From Bacteroidota bacterium (GTDB taxonomy: Bacteria; Bacteroidota; Bacteroidia; Chitinophagales; Chitinophagaceae): a stretch of 48,478 nucleotides of DNA. Below the pieces are notes generated by a model. It was not told the origin of the DNA, ran no database searches, and worked only from the letters and a program-made list of their open reading frames with translations. Below, piece by piece: positions 25,723 to 34,887 of this stretch. Position 1 is the stretch's first letter, and every line of letters begins with the position of its first letter. A program made the translations under genes and the position numbers. The DNA lies in contig JABDDT010000017.1 in NCBI GenBank assembly GCA_013287475.1, forward strand, positions 1 through 48,478. The letters run 5' to 3'.

Positions 25723-25895
25723 GCAATTAACAAAGAAATAAAGCGGCCTCGCTTTTTGAGGGAAAATATCTGTTCACAATGAACACACATCGTAATCCTG
25801 AAGCTTGCAGCCCAAGGTCTCAACTTGAATCCTAATCCTTGGACCTTTGCTATAAATTCAGGGGTTGAACCAACTGATAAAAGTTAAAAGATCGT

Positions 25896-25932
25896 AGTTT
25901 TAGGCTTCGGGCTATAACTTTTTGGCTTTACT
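25896..25932. repeat. 7-nt TTTAGGC-family repeat
   Basis: Units TTTTAGGC, TTCGGGC, TTTTTGGC and TTTACTTTG precede the NlpC/P60 gene. The terminal TTACTTTG also resembles a -7 promoter box, so array and promoter may overlap. Confidence 0.55.
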
Positions 25933-25968
25933 TTGTATCTTACCGCCGTATCCAGTATCAACAAGAAA

Positions 25969-26706
25969 ATGAAAAATCGGTTCATTTTACTGCTTATTCT
26001 AACCTTCCTGGCTGGTTGTAATACATTCAGGCCTGCTTCTCATAGCACAGACAATTTGTCAACCAGCTCAACCGATCACCAGTCCGGGAAAAATGCAAAT
26101 CCTGTTTTTATCCAGAATATCTCTACGGGCTCTTCTGATTCGAAGCCTGGCACGGCTGAAACAAACAGCGCCACTGGAACTTTAGTAAAAGCCCCGCCAT
26201 CACAGATATACCGCTCCAGTTCTTTAAAAGCTGGCATTTCCCCCGATGACAAAGATGGAATCAACCCTCTGCAAATCAAATTCGCCATTCTAACCAATAT
26301 TCCTGTAGAAGACCTGACCAATCTCCGCCTGCTGGTATTTATGGACCAGTGGTATGGCGTTCCTTACCACTATGGAGGAAGCAATAAGGACGGAATTGAT
26401 TGCTCCGCCTTTGCTTCGTTATTACTGTCAAGTGTATATGACGTGAACCAGCTTCCCCGGATCAGCTCCGACCAGTACCATACCACCAAGCGGGTATCCA
26501 AAAAGGATTTAAGGGAAGGCGACCTGGTTTTTTTCCATACCCTGGGTAAAGGTCACCGAGTAACCCATGTTGGGGTTTACCTATATAATAATCATTTTAT
26601 CCACGCATCTGTTGCCGGTGTCCAGATCAGTAACCTCGGAGAAGGCTATTATTTGCACCATTATGTGGGTGCCGGCCGCGTGATTGAAAGTGACAGGACT
26701 TACTAA
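25969..26706 (+). CDS. NlpC/P60 family cell-wall hydrolase, lipoprotein
   Basis: 245 residues from ATG 25969, chosen because it gives a lipoprotein signal (MKNRFILLLILTFLAGC, Cys17) that the upstream TTG-like starts would displace. A low-complexity Ser/Thr linker runs to about residue 95, then comes the NlpC/P60 domain with catalytic Cys145 in GIDCSAFASLL, His200 in RVTHVGVYL and His212 in HFIHAS. It cleaves peptide crosslinks of peptidoglycan from the periplasmic side. Single gene upstream of groESL. Confidence 0.92.
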   Translation: MKNRFILLLILTFLAGCNTFRPASHSTDNLSTSSTDHQSGKNANPVFIQNISTGSSDSKPGTAETNSATGTLVKAPPSQIYRSSSLKAGISPDDKDGINPLQIKFAILTNIPVEDLTNLRLLVFMDQWYGVPYHYGGSNKDGIDCSAFASLLLSSVYDVNQLPRISSDQYHTTKRVSKKDLREGDLVFFHTLGKGHRVTHVGVYLYNNHFIHASVAGVQISNLGEGYYLHHYVGAGRVIESDRTY

Positions 26707-26798
26707 AATCCTGTCATTTAGCCATTTCCTCTGTAATTCATTGTAAATTAATGGTAGCGCAACTGCCAAGTCTTCCCTTTTGAGCATTTTTAAGTGGA

Positions 26799-26824
26799 TT
26801 GGTACAAAATTTAGTGTTACTTTG
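26799..26824 (+). promoter_or_regulatory. Candidate groES promoter
   Basis: TTACTTTG at 26817-26824 matches the -7 consensus TAnnTTTG except at the second base, with a TTG at 26799. The spacing is shorter than usual. No CIRCE element (TTAGCACTC and its inverted arm) is present. Confidence 0.35.
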
Positions 26825-26843
26825 CTGCCCCTTCCGAAGGGCG
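26825..26843 (+). promoter_or_regulatory. Leader hairpin upstream of groES
   Basis: CCCTT-CCG-AAGGG forms a compact GC-rich stem within GCCCCTTCCGAAGGGCGC just downstream of the candidate -7 box, so it would be near the 5' end of the groESL mRNA. It may stabilise the transcript. Confidence 0.35.
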
Positions 26844-26879
26844 CTATAAAACTTTCATTAAAATTAAATTGATACAGTC

Positions 26880-27173
26880 ATGGCTAAAAAGTTAGCAATC
26901 TCACCAATTGCAGGTACCAAAAACAGAGTTTTTGTAAAACCCGCACCAGCAGAAGAAAAGACTTCCGGAGGAATTATAATTCCGGATACAGCGAAGGAAA
27001 AACCTCAACGCGGCGAAGTAGTTGCGATCAGTGAAATAGATGAAGACGGCAAAAAGCCGGTGGTTAAGGTTGGCGACGTTGTATTGTACGGTAAATATTC
27101 CGGTACTGAAATCAGTTTTGAAGGACAGGATTTTCTCAGTATGAGAGAGTCAGACATTATTGCTAAATTCTAG
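26880..27173 (+). CDS. groES: Co-chaperonin GroES
   Basis: A 97-residue co-chaperonin lid that caps GroEL. It has the mobile loop [19 protein letters not shown] and the C-terminal [15 protein letters not shown]. Slightly longer at the N-terminus ([15 protein letters not shown]) than the E. coli protein, as usual in Bacteroidota. groEL follows after 96 bp that include an 8-nt repeat directly after the groES stop. Confidence 0.97.
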   Translation: MAKKLAISPIAGTKNRVFVKPAPAEEKTSGGIIIPDTAKEKPQRGEVVAISEIDEDGKKPVVKVGDVVLYGKYSGTEISFEGQDFLSMRESDIIAKF

Positions 27174-27174
27174 G

Positions 27175-27199
27175 CAAGTATGGGAGTTTGGGGGTATGA
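27175..27199. repeat. 8-nt stop-associated repeat between groES and groEL
   Basis: After the TAG stop the plus strand reads GCAAGTATGGGAGTTTGG and then GGGTATG, about three units of the GTATGGGA family in the common orientation. It lies inside the groESL transcript. Confidence 0.7.
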
Positions 27200-27269
27200 A
27201 AATTCATATCATACTTTATCAAATACTTTCTAAGTTTTTTTAATTTTAAAATTCTCAAATTAATAAATT

Positions 27270-28913
27270 ATGGCAAAACAACTTTTCTTCGATATCGAAG
27301 CAAGAAATAAGATGAAAAAGGGCGTTGACATTCTGGCCAACGCGGTTAGAGTTACCCTCGGACCAAAAGGCCGCAATGTGGTACTTGAAAAGAAATTCGG
27401 CGCACCTACCATTACCAAAGATGGTGTAACGGTTGCTAAAGAAATTGAATTGGAGGACCTGATTGAAAATATGGGTGCCCAGATGGTTAAAGAGGTAGCT
27501 TCTAAAACTGCCGATATTGCTGGTGACGGAACGACCACCGCCACTGTTCTTGCACAGAGTATTATCAGTGAAGGTTTGAAAAATGTTGCTGCAGGTGCCA
27601 ATCCGATGGATCTCAAGCGCGGAATCGATAAAGCAGTTATTGCAGTTGTCAACAGCCTGAAGGCACAGTCCCAGACCATCGGCAACGACAGCAAGAAAAT
27701 CCAGCAGGTCGCTTCCATTTCTGCAAATAACGATGAAACCATCGGTAAACTGATTGCTGAAGCATTTACCAAAGTAGGTAAGGAGGGAGTTATCACAGTG
27801 GAAGAAGCAAAGGGCACTGACACAACGGTTGATGTAGTGGAAGGAATGCAGTTTGACCGCGGTTATATTTCTCCATACTTTGTGACCAACAGCGAAAAAA
27901 TGGAAGCCGAATTGCAGAATCCATACATTCTGATCTACGACAAGAAAATCTCTGCGATGAAAGACATTTTACAGATCCTTGAAAAAGTTGCTCAGAGCGG
28001 TCGTCCATTGTTAATCATAGCGGAAGACCTGGAAGGTGAAGCACTGGCGACCCTGGTTGTAAATAAATTACGTGGCACGTTAAAAGTGGCTGCGGTAAAA
28101 GCGCCTGGCTTTGGCGATCGCAGAAAGGAAATGTTACAGGATATCGCTGTCTTGACCAAGGGTATCGTGATCAGCGAAGAACAAGGATATAAACTTGAAA
28201 ATGCTGATCTCAGCTACCTGGGTACTGCTGCTTCTGTTACCATTGATAAAGACAATACAACAGTAGTTGGTGGAAAAGGAAAGAAAGAAGATATCACTGC
28301 CCGTGTCAATCAAATCAAGGCGCAGATTGAAACAACTACATCTGATTACGATAAAGAAAAATTACAGGAACGCCTGGCTAAGCTGAGTGGCGGTGTAGCA
28401 GTATTATATATTGGTGCTGCCACTGAAATGGAAATGAAAGAGAAGAAGGATCGTGTTGACGATGCATTGCATGCTACAAGAGCTGCTGTTGAAGAAGGAA
28501 TCGTTCCAGGTGGTGGTGTTGCATATATCCGTGCTATCGAAGGTCTGGATAAATTGAAAGGCGCTGCCAACGAAGACGAAACAACAGGTATCCTGATCGT
28601 TAAACGCGCTATCGAAGAACCACTTCGCCAGATCGTTCACAATTGTGGTCTTGAAGGAAGTATTGTTGTTCAGAAAGTGAAAGAAGGGAAAGCTGATTAT
28701 GGTTTCAATGCACGAACTGAGGTGTATGAAAATCTCTACAAAGCTGGTGTAATCGATCCAACCAAGGTAACACGTATTGCTCTTGAAAACGCTGCTTCCA
28801 TTGCAGGTATGCTGCTGACTACAGAATGTGTGGTGGCTGACAAACCGAAGAAGGAAGAAGCGCACGCGCACCCAGGTGGCGGAGCTCCTGGTATGGGCGG
28901 AATGGATTATTAA
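27270..28913 (+). CDS. groEL: Chaperonin GroEL
   Basis: A 547-residue group I chaperonin. ATP-binding [13 protein letters not shown] and [15 protein letters not shown] motifs are near residues 50-100. The signature [15 protein letters not shown] and the C-terminal Gly/Met-rich tail [12 protein letters not shown] are complete. Forms the tetradecameric folding chamber with GroES in the cytosol. An intrinsic terminator lies about 25 bp after the stop. Confidence 0.98.
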   Translation: MAKQLFFDIEARNKMKKGVDILANAVRVTLGPKGRNVVLEKKFGAPTITKDGVTVAKEIELEDLIENMGAQMVKEVASKTADIAGDGTTTATVLAQSIISEGLKNVAAGANPMDLKRGIDKAVIAVVNSLKAQSQTIGNDSKKIQQVASISANNDETIGKLIAEAFTKVGKEGVITVEEAKGTDTTVDVVEGMQFDRGYISPYFVTNSEKMEAELQNPYILIYDKKISAMKDILQILEKVAQSGRPLLIIAEDLEGEALATLVVNKLRGTLKVAAVKAPGFGDRRKEMLQDIAVLTKGIVISEEQGYKLENADLSYLGTAASVTIDKDNTTVVGGKGKKEDITARVNQIKAQIETTTSDYDKEKLQERLAKLSGGVAVLYIGAATEMEMKEKKDRVDDALHATRAAVEEGIVPGGGVAYIRAIEGLDKLKGAANEDETTGILIVKRAIEEPLRQIVHNCGLEGSIVVQKVKEGKADYGFNARTEVYENLYKAGVIDPTKVTRIALENAASIAGMLLTTECVVADKPKKEEAHAHPGGGAPGMGGMDY

Positions 28914-28938
28914 GCCTGGCCTACAGCTTTTAAGATAC

Positions 28939-28970
28939 AAGAGGTTGTCTGCAAAGACAACCTCTTTTTT
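28939..28970 (+). terminator. Intrinsic terminator of groESL
   Basis: AAGAGGTTGTCT (28939-28950) pairs perfectly with AGACAACCTCTT (28955-28966) around a GCAA tetraloop, followed by a T-run to 28970. Confidence 0.93.
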
Positions 28971-28987
28971 AATTTGGCGAATGTAGC

Positions 28988-29026
28988 CTTTCGCTTTTAT
29001 TGTTAGGCTTTAACCTTTAAGCCTGC
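28988..29026. repeat. 7-nt TTTAGGC-family repeat encoding the Rrf2 C-terminus
   Basis: In the sense of the Rrf2 gene the units are GGCTTAA, AGGTTAA, AGCCTAA, CAATAAA and AGCGAAA. They encode the final GLKVKA and the TAA stop. Confidence 0.65.
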
Positions 29027-29446
29027 AAGGGATTTAGGTTTTGTACTCAGGTCCGCTATGGTTTTCTTTTCAAGTAATTTCAAGTTGGCATCCCTTACTT
29101 GTATGAGCACATCCCGCAGTCCGCAATGCTTTTCGTCGCAGTTTGTGCATTTCTCATAAAAATATAAACTGACACAGGGGAGGAGTGAAATTGGTCCGTC
29201 TATCAGGCGCATAACGGTTGCCAGTGTGACCTGGCTGGGGTCTTTACCAAAAAAATAACCGCCGCCCTTTCCTTTTTTGCTTTCAAGGATATTTGCCTTT
29301 TTTAATTCAAGCAAAATATTTTCCAGGAATTTGAGTGGAATTTTTTTCTTTTTGGAGATCTCGGCAATTAGAACGGGCCCTTCATTCTCCTTTTCAGAAA
29401 GATACATCAGGGCCTGAAATGCATATTGGGATTTCTTAGAAAGCAT
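29003..29446 (-). CDS. Rrf2 family transcriptional regulator
   Basis: A 147-residue winged-helix regulator (MLSKKSQYAFQALMYLSEKE, IPLKFLENILLELKKANIL, KGKGGGYFFGKDP), the IscR/RsrR/NsrR family. Four cysteines, C91, C100, C103 and C108, sit in the region that binds a Fe-S cluster in redox-sensing members, with spacing C-x8-C-x2-C-x4-C. It probably senses iron-sulfur status, nitric oxide or oxidative stress. Targets are not evident. The last six residues come from a heptamer repeat. Confidence 0.9.
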   Translation of the reverse strand: MLSKKSQYAFQALMYLSEKENEGPVLIAEISKKKKIPLKFLENILLELKKANILESKKGKGGGYFFGKDPSQVTLATVMRLIDGPISLLPCVSLYFYEKCTNCDEKHCGLRDVLIQVRDANLKLLEKKTIADLSTKPKSLAGLKVKA

Positions 29447-29502
29447 AAGTAAATTCTATTACAAGATAATAACAATTGACGAGCAAAAGGGTTGATGGGA
29501 TT

Positions 29503-29572
29503 TATAAGTTATGGGTTATTGATTATGAGATCAGTTCATAAGATACCCATAACCCACAACTCATAACCCAAG
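29503..29572. repeat. 7-nt ATAACCC repeat with inverted arms, overlapping the dapB stop
   Basis: Units ATAACCC, ACAACTC and ATAACCC lie at 29543-29571. Their inverse (GTTATGGGTTAT) lies at 29508-29519; the two arms pair with one mismatch (GTTATGGGTTAT against ATAACCCACAAC). The dapB end GGG TTA TGA is part of the array. Confidence 0.75.
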
Positions 29573-30277
29573 CACGTCTTTCATTGAAAAAATCCCTTTT
29601 TTATTTTGAATAAATTCGGCTGCAATCACTGCGCCTCCTGCAAAACCTTCCCTGTTATGTGCCGTATGAATGATTTCGATATCGTCGATGGGTGAATGAT
29701 ATTTTACAAGATGAGTTCCGGGAGCAGGATCCATTCGTTCACTGAGAATTGGGAGCACACCAGCCTCTTCGGATCGATTGTTAACCCAGGTTTTAAGCGA
29801 TGGAATATTTGCTAAAATCTGTTCAGCCAGTGTTATAGCTGTACCACTGGGTGCGTCTTTTTTTTGCGTATGATGTATTTCGCGCATTTCAACTGCATAA
29901 TCGGGAAATGGTGCCATCAGACCGGCAAGTTTTTTATTGAGTTCAAAGAAAATATTCACACCGATACTGAAGTTGCTGGCATATACAAAAGCTGACCCGT
30001 ATTTTTCAAATGCCTGTTTAACTGCAGGGTATTTTTCCAGCCATCCTGTAGAACCACTAACTGCGCGAACTCCGTACTCTGCGCATTTTAAAAGATTGTC
30101 AGCAGCACTGGAAGGTCCTGTAAATTCAATTGCAACATCTGCTTTGGATAAATTTTCCCTGGTCATTTCAGAAATATTATCCACATCAATTTTAAGAATT
30201 ATCGTATGACCCCGGCCCTCGGCAATCCGCTCAATTGCCCTGCCCATTTTTCCATATCCAATCAGTGCAATTCTCAT
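29561..30277 (-). CDS. dapB: 4-hydroxy-tetrahydrodipicolinate reductase
   Basis: A 238-residue NAD(P)H enzyme of the diaminopimelate/lysine pathway. It has GYGKMGRAIE (residues 7-16) for the nucleotide, SGSTGW, and ASNFSIGVNIFFELN with EIHHTQKKDAPSGTA, which carries the catalytic His and the substrate lysine region. Full length. It follows DUF5683, parB and parA on the minus strand, a common Bacteroidota arrangement. The C-terminal GL and the stop are encoded by an ATAACCC-family repeat. Confidence 0.96.
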   Translation of the reverse strand: MRIALIGYGKMGRAIERIAEGRGHTIILKIDVDNISEMTRENLSKADVAIEFTGPSSAADNLLKCAEYGVRAVSGSTGWLEKYPAVKQAFEKYGSAFVYASNFSIGVNIFFELNKKLAGLMAPFPDYAVEMREIHHTQKKDAPSGTAITLAEQILANIPSLKTWVNNRSEEAGVLPILSERMDPAPGTHLVKYHSPIDDIEIIHTAHNREGFAGGAVIAAEFIQNKKGIFSMKDVLGL

Positions 30278-30351
30278 AATGGTAAAGATATAAATTCATC
30301 ATTAACTACTGTAAGACATTACTGTAAATTATTGCGGCCAACTTTCAAATA

Positions 30352-31062
30352 TCATCGGTTCAATGAGAAAGAAGTGAGTTCGCGAAATCTGGGCTTGTGA
30401 AAATTAAATGCAAGCGTAATACCGGCGCTGGGCGTAGGGCCGGGCAAAATCATCGGCTTTATTTGAAAACTCAGATCGCTATTCACATTAAAATCTTTTA
30501 AATGCGCGTCAACAGTAGCATCCACAATATTTAATGCATAGAATAACAGAAAAAATAAAACAGAATAATCCTCATTTTTTCGAAAGCTGTCCCTGTTCGT
30601 AATGATGCCGTTCTGATCATTGGTCGTCACGAATGGTTTTAATTCCGGTGCAACTTTCGCAAGACTGTCATCACCGACACTTCCATTGTCGGCCAGATTA
30701 ATGCATACGGTCAATGCATACTGGCATTTAACATACCAGCTCTTATTAAAGAAGAAAGCATATGCTGGAATACCTAGCGCAGTATAAACGATCGGAACTT
30801 TCCAGTATTTTTTATTGTATACCTGGCCGGCTCCTGGAAGGATAGCAGAATAAAGAGTGGCCTTTCTTGGGTTGTCATGAAGTCTTTTATCAATAGAATC
30901 CCTTTCGGCCTGAGACATTTTCTTTCCGGAATACTGACTATCTTTTTTTTCAAGAATAGAATCCGTTTGCAGATTTACAATCAGTGTGTCCGTATGCTGC
31001 GCATGTATCCTGGAACTGAGAAAAAAACCTGTAAAAAAGAAAATAAAAAATGCCTTCCTCAT
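30352..31062 (-). CDS. DUF5683 domain membrane protein
   Basis: 236 residues from ATG 31062; a GTG at 31071 is also in frame but adds only three residues. The signal peptide ends RIHAQ at about residue 22. The core RKATLYSAILPGAGQVYNKKYWKVPIVYTALG is the DUF5683 signature, followed by a hydrophobic helix (AYAFFFNKSWYV) and a C-terminal beta-like segment. Function is unknown; it is often found beside parAB and dapB. Starts 9 bp after the parB stop, so probably coupled to it. Confidence 0.87.
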   Translation of the reverse strand: MRKAFFIFFFTGFFLSSRIHAQHTDTLIVNLQTDSILEKKDSQYSGKKMSQAERDSIDKRLHDNPRKATLYSAILPGAGQVYNKKYWKVPIVYTALGIPAYAFFFNKSWYVKCQYALTVCINLADNGSVGDDSLAKVAPELKPFVTTNDQNGIITNRDSFRKNEDYSVLFFLLFYALNIVDATVDAHLKDFNVNSDLSFQIKPMILPGPTPSAGITLAFNFHKPRFRELTSFSLNR

Positions 31063-31071
31063 ACTGAACAC

Positions 31072-31992
31072 TTAATTGATCTGTACGCCGAGCTGGTCCA
31101 GAATTTTATTCAGTTCCTGCACGGAATAATATTCAATACTGATGCTTCCTGATCCTTTTTCCTTATGATTCAGCTTGACCCTCGTGCTGAAATGTGTAGC
31201 TAAAGTATCTTCTATTTTTCTATAGGTTTCTGACAGCCCGGCTTTTACAGATAATTTAACAGCATGTGGAGTTTTATATAATTTACGAACGAGTTCTTCA
31301 GTTTGTCTGACGGATAATGACCGGTTTCTTATTTCACTAAAAAGAAAAAGTTGTTTGTCAACTGTATCAACGTTTATGAGTGCACGCGCATGACCCATCG
31401 AAATCTGGTTGTTCCTCAGCGCTACCTGGATATCAGGAGGAAGTTTTAAGAGTCGGACATAATTTGCTACAGTACTTCTTTCCTTACCCATGCGCTCAGC
31501 AACCTGTTCCTGGGTATAATTCAATTCATCCATCATCCGTTTATAACTCAGCGCCACTTCCATTGCATTCAGATCTTCCCTTTGCAGATTTTCCAGCAGA
31601 GCGAGTTCCAGCAATTGCTGATCGTTGGCCTGTCGTATATAAACAGGAATATCTTTTATACCGGCAATGCGTCCTGCCCGAAACCGGCGTTCCCCCGATA
31701 TGATGCGATATTTTCCCGAGGGAAGCTTCGCTACTGTTATTGGTTGAATGATATCGTGCATCCGGATAGAAGCTGCAAGTTCCTGTAATGAGGTATCGTC
31801 AAAATCTTTTCTGGGTTGTTTGGGATTAGTTTCAAACAGGTCGAGTGGAATACGAAGAGTTCCTGTTATATTTTCCGCAATAGCCGGCCTGAGATTCCCT
31901 GCGGCAGTTTTCAAATCTGCATCAATATTCTGTAAAAGGGAACGGATTCCTTTGCCGAGTGCTTCTTTATCTTTTTTATTCGGAGTTGTCAT
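31072..31992 (-). CDS. parB: Chromosome partitioning protein ParB
   Basis: A 306-residue ParB/Spo0J protein: N-terminal CTP-binding ParB/Srx fold (HDIIQPITVAKLPSGKYRIISGERRFRAGRIAG), HTH domain (EQVAERMGKERSTVANYVRLLKL) that reads parS, and a C-terminal dimerisation segment. It loads on parS DNA and works with ParA to segregate origins. 25 bp after parA. No consensus parS site is seen in the window. Confidence 0.96.
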   Translation of the reverse strand: MTTPNKKDKEALGKGIRSLLQNIDADLKTAAGNLRPAIAENITGTLRIPLDLFETNPKQPRKDFDDTSLQELAASIRMHDIIQPITVAKLPSGKYRIISGERRFRAGRIAGIKDIPVYIRQANDQQLLELALLENLQREDLNAMEVALSYKRMMDELNYTQEQVAERMGKERSTVANYVRLLKLPPDIQVALRNNQISMGHARALINVDTVDKQLFLFSEIRNRSLSVRQTEELVRKLYKTPHAVKLSVKAGLSETYRKIEDTLATHFSTRVKLNHKEKGSGSISIEYYSVQELNKILDQLGVQIN

Positions 31993-32017
31993 GCTGGGAT
32001 GTTCATTTTCAATCGGG

Positions 32018-32818
32018 CTATTCCAGGATTCGTTCTTCCTGGCTCATTTTAGTCATATTGTTTTTCTGCAATACTTCCTTGGCGAGGTTCAGATAATTCA
32101 TCGCGCCTTTACTATAAGCATCATATAAGATTACCGGTTTACCCACACTGGGGGCTTCACTTATTTTTGAGTTCCGGTGAATAATTGTATTAAAAACAAT
32201 CTCATCAAAATGTTTTCTCACTTCACTTACCACCTGGTTGCAAAGACGTAAACGCCCATCATACATTGTCATCAGTATTCCTTCGATTTCTAATTCAGGA
32301 TTTAGCCGGCTTTGAACAATCTTAATCGTGTTCAGTAGTTTACCCAATCCTTCCAATGCGAAGAATTCAGTCTGCACCGGCACGATCACTGAATCGGAAG
32401 CAGTCAGTGCATTGACGGTTATCAATCCTAATGAAGGTGAACAGTCAATAATAATAAATTCATAGCTTTTGCGCAGTGGCTCAAGAATATTCTTCAAAAC
32501 TGTTTCCCGGTCTGGATAATTTATCATTTCAATTTCAGCTCCTACCAGGTCGATATGAGACGGAATCAGGTCCAGGTTGGGAACTTCAGTTTTCAGCACC
32601 ACATCCCGGGCTATCACCTGGTTTACCATACAATCATATAGGCTTTGAGTAACATTGTGCAGGTCAAAACCAACACCCGTCGTACTATTGGCCTGTGGAT
32701 CGGCGTCCACCAGCAGTGTTTTGAATTCCAGCACAGCAAGGCTGGCCGCCAAATTGATGGCTGAAGTTGTTTTGCCGACTCCGCCTTTCTGATTCGCCAC
32801 ACCTATGATTCTCGCCAT
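32018..32818 (-). CDS. parA: Chromosome partitioning ATPase ParA
   Basis: 266 residues from ATG 32818 ([18 protein letters not shown]); ATG 32830 is an in-frame alternative that would add four residues. It has the deviant Walker [17 protein letters not shown], the Walker B region [13 protein letters not shown] and [10 protein letters not shown]. The ATPase binds DNA and pulls ParB-parS complexes apart. First gene of a parA-parB-DUF5683 unit; dapB follows after 74 bp. Confidence 0.96.
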   Translation of the reverse strand: MARIIGVANQKGGVGKTTSAINLAASLAVLEFKTLLVDADPQANSTTGVGFDLHNVTQSLYDCMVNQVIARDVVLKTEVPNLDLIPSHIDLVGAEIEMINYPDRETVLKNILEPLRKSYEFIIIDCSPSLGLITVNALTASDSVIVPVQTEFFALEGLGKLLNTIKIVQSRLNPELEIEGILMTMYDGRLRLCNQVVSEVRKHFDEIVFNTIIHRNSKISEAPSVGKPVILYDAYSKGAMNYLNLAKEVLQKNNMTKMSQEERILE

Positions 32819-32883
32819 ACCCTTAACCATGATTTATATTCGTTTTTTATCCAATCTTCGCCAATAAAAGATTCGTGAAAGTA

Positions 32884-32891
32884 CAAAATTA
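32884..32891 (-). promoter_or_regulatory. Candidate -7 promoter element for parA
   Basis: On the minus strand TAATTTTG matches TAnnTTTG perfectly, 66 bp upstream of the parA start. No good -33 motif at the normal distance. Confidence 0.35.
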
Positions 32892-32973
32892 CCTATCCTT
32901 TCCTGCCAGCTGACGGGTAAAAATACAAACTTGCCGGCCGAGTTCAGAAAAATACCACTTCGCCTTAACTTGC

Positions 32974-33477
32974 ATGCCCATGTATCTTATAATATCAGGC
33001 ACTAACCGGAAAGATAGTTTTACCCTCCGCATTGCCAAACTATATCAATCTATTTTAAAGAAAAAAAATATTGAAGTTCAGGTACTTTCCCTGGTTGGAC
33101 TTGATTTAATGGATCGCAGTCCCGCTGTAGTTCAGCTTGAAAAAAAATGGCTTCTGCCTGCCGAAAAATATATTTTTATCAGCCCCGAGTATAACGGATC
33201 TATTCCGGGTGTATTGAAATGTCTGATAGATGTATCCGACGTAAAAAAAGTCTGGAAGGGGAAAAAAGCATTACTTACCGGCGTTTCAAAGGGTAGGGCT
33301 GGTAACCTGCGAGGAATGGACCACCTGACGGGCATAATGCATTATGTAGGTACAGTGGTTCATCCGAACAAACTTCCTATTTCTGTTGTTGACACCCTGT
33401 TCAAAGAAGATGAATTGGAACATCAGGAAACTATACGGGAAATAAACCGGCAGTTGGATGAATTCATTCAATTTTAA
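32974..33477 (+). CDS. NADPH-dependent FMN reductase family protein
   Basis: A 167-residue flavodoxin-like oxidoreductase. The phosphate loop SGTNRKDSFTLRIA (about residues 8-21) binds FMN, and SPEYNGSIPGVLKCLID is the second family signature. It uses NAD(P)H to reduce flavins, quinones or azo compounds. ATG 32980 (MYLIISGTNR) is an alternative start two codons in. Divergent from parA and followed by a phosphoesterase after 20 bp. Confidence 0.91.
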   Translation: MPMYLIISGTNRKDSFTLRIAKLYQSILKKKNIEVQVLSLVGLDLMDRSPAVVQLEKKWLLPAEKYIFISPEYNGSIPGVLKCLIDVSDVKKVWKGKKALLTGVSKGRAGNLRGMDHLTGIMHYVGTVVHPNKLPISVVDTLFKEDELEHQETIREINRQLDEFIQF

Positions 33478-33497
33478 AGGATCATTAAATCAAATCC

Positions 33498-34745
33498 ATG
33501 CGCAGCACAGGTTTTATTTCTATTATAGCCATAGTTATGGCATCTATTGATCTGTACGTATTCCAGGTGGTAAAAATGCTTAGCCAGGGATCTTCATCCC
33601 GTACAAAATCTATTATTTTTACGAGTTATTGGGTTTTGTCCATATCAATCATTGTTATTTTTATTTCTCTGCCATATCTTAATACTGAACGCTGGCCCAA
33701 GAATCTGAGGAATTATCTTTTTGCTACCATCGTCGGATTTTTCTTCGCCAAATTGATTGCATCTGTAATTTTTCTTATGGATGATCTGCGACGTCTTATT
33801 CAATGGGCAGTTGCAAAAATATTTTTCAGGAATACGGAAGGAGAAAGTGAAGTAAATGAGGGCATTTCCCGTTCCGTGTTTCTAAGCTGGCTTGGCATAG
33901 GTATTGGAGGCACCCTGATAAGTTCTCTTGTATACGGATTTTCAAATAAATATAATTATCAAATTCGACGCATTCCGCTTGCTTTTAATAACCTTCCACC
34001 GGCATTTCAGGGATTAAAAATTGTTCAGATATCGGATATACATTCCGGCAGTTTTGATAACAGGAAAGCAGTGGAAAAAGGTGTTCAAATGGTACTGGAT
34101 CTTCAACCTGATCTGATTTTGTTTACCGGCGATCTGATTAATGACCGTACAATGGAAATGTTGGGATATGAAGAAGTTTTCAGCCGATTGAGAGCACCCC
34201 TGGGCGTTTTTTCCACCTTGGGAAATCACGACTATGGCGATTATGTGAAATGGCCTACCGAAGAAGCCAGGAATCAAAACATCGAAGATCTTAAAACCCT
34301 GCAGGCCAATATGGGCTGGCGTTTATTGATGAATGAACATGTTGTATTGGAAAAGCAGGGGCAGGAAATTGCACTGATCGGAATTGAAAACTGGAGTGCA
34401 AAAGCAAGATTTCCTAAGCATGGAAAAATGTGGAAAGCCTATCCGGGTGCTGAAAAATATCCGTTTAAAATTTTAATGAGCCATGATCCAAGCCATTGGG
34501 ATGCAGAAGTAAGACCCAAATACGGGGATATCGATCTTACTCTTGCCGGCCATACCCATGGCATGCAGTTTGGAATAGAGATTCCGGGATTTAAATGGAG
34601 TCCTGTAAAATATGTTTATGACCAATGGGCCGGACTGTACGAAAATGGCAAACAAAAATTATATGTGAACAGAGGGTATGGATTTATCGGTTACCCGGGA
34701 CGGGTAGGAATACTTCCTGAAATCACTTTGATAGAGTTGGTATGA
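33498..34745 (+). CDS. Membrane-anchored metallophosphoesterase
   Basis: 415 residues. About four N-terminal hydrophobic segments (FISIIAIVMASIDLYVFQV, ISIIVIFISLPYL, FATIVGFFFAKLIASVIFL and the segment around SWLGIGIGGTLISSLVYGF) precede a calcineurin-like phosphoesterase domain. Metal-binding motifs are ISDIHSGS, FTGDLINDR, LGNHDYGDY, MSHDPSHWD and AGHTHGMQF. YaeI/YkuE-type members cleave phosphoesters such as UDP-sugars or lipid intermediates near the membrane. Probably co-transcribed with the FMN reductase. Confidence 0.92.
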   Translation: MRSTGFISIIAIVMASIDLYVFQVVKMLSQGSSSRTKSIIFTSYWVLSISIIVIFISLPYLNTERWPKNLRNYLFATIVGFFFAKLIASVIFLMDDLRRLIQWAVAKIFFRNTEGESEVNEGISRSVFLSWLGIGIGGTLISSLVYGFSNKYNYQIRRIPLAFNNLPPAFQGLKIVQISDIHSGSFDNRKAVEKGVQMVLDLQPDLILFTGDLINDRTMEMLGYEEVFSRLRAPLGVFSTLGNHDYGDYVKWPTEEARNQNIEDLKTLQANMGWRLLMNEHVVLEKQGQEIALIGIENWSAKARFPKHGKMWKAYPGAEKYPFKILMSHDPSHWDAEVRPKYGDIDLTLAGHTHGMQFGIEIPGFKWSPVKYVYDQWAGLYENGKQKLYVNRGYGFIGYPGRVGILPEITLIELV

Positions 34746-34814
34746 TTTTTTGATGTATCTCACTAAATACAGTTAAAAGAGGCATTCGATTAATTATTAA
34801 TAAGCTGTTAAATT

Positions 34815-34835
34815 GATTTGGCAACCTACCAAATC
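34815..34835. promoter_or_regulatory. Inverted repeat upstream of the small barrel gene
   Basis: GATTTGG and CCAAATC are perfect 7-bp arms around CAACCTA, 53 bp before the barrel gene start and 70 bp after the phosphoesterase stop. No T-run follows, so it fits an operator or mRNA hairpin better than a terminator. Confidence 0.3.
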
Positions 34836-34887
34836 TCCAAATTAAACGTTCCGGATAAAAGGAAGTCTATTATCAAAAAAATCACTT

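Noticed and set aside
26707..26879. CIRCE element before groES
   Set aside because: No TTAGCACTC/GAGTGCTAA arms are present.
28404..28940. 178-residue minus-strand ORF over groEL
   Set aside because: Antisense shadow of groEL; no recognisable domain and Phe/Cys/His-rich.
31072..32818. A parS site near parAB
   Set aside because: No sequence close to the 16-bp palindrome TGTTTCACGTGAAACA was seen in or around these genes.
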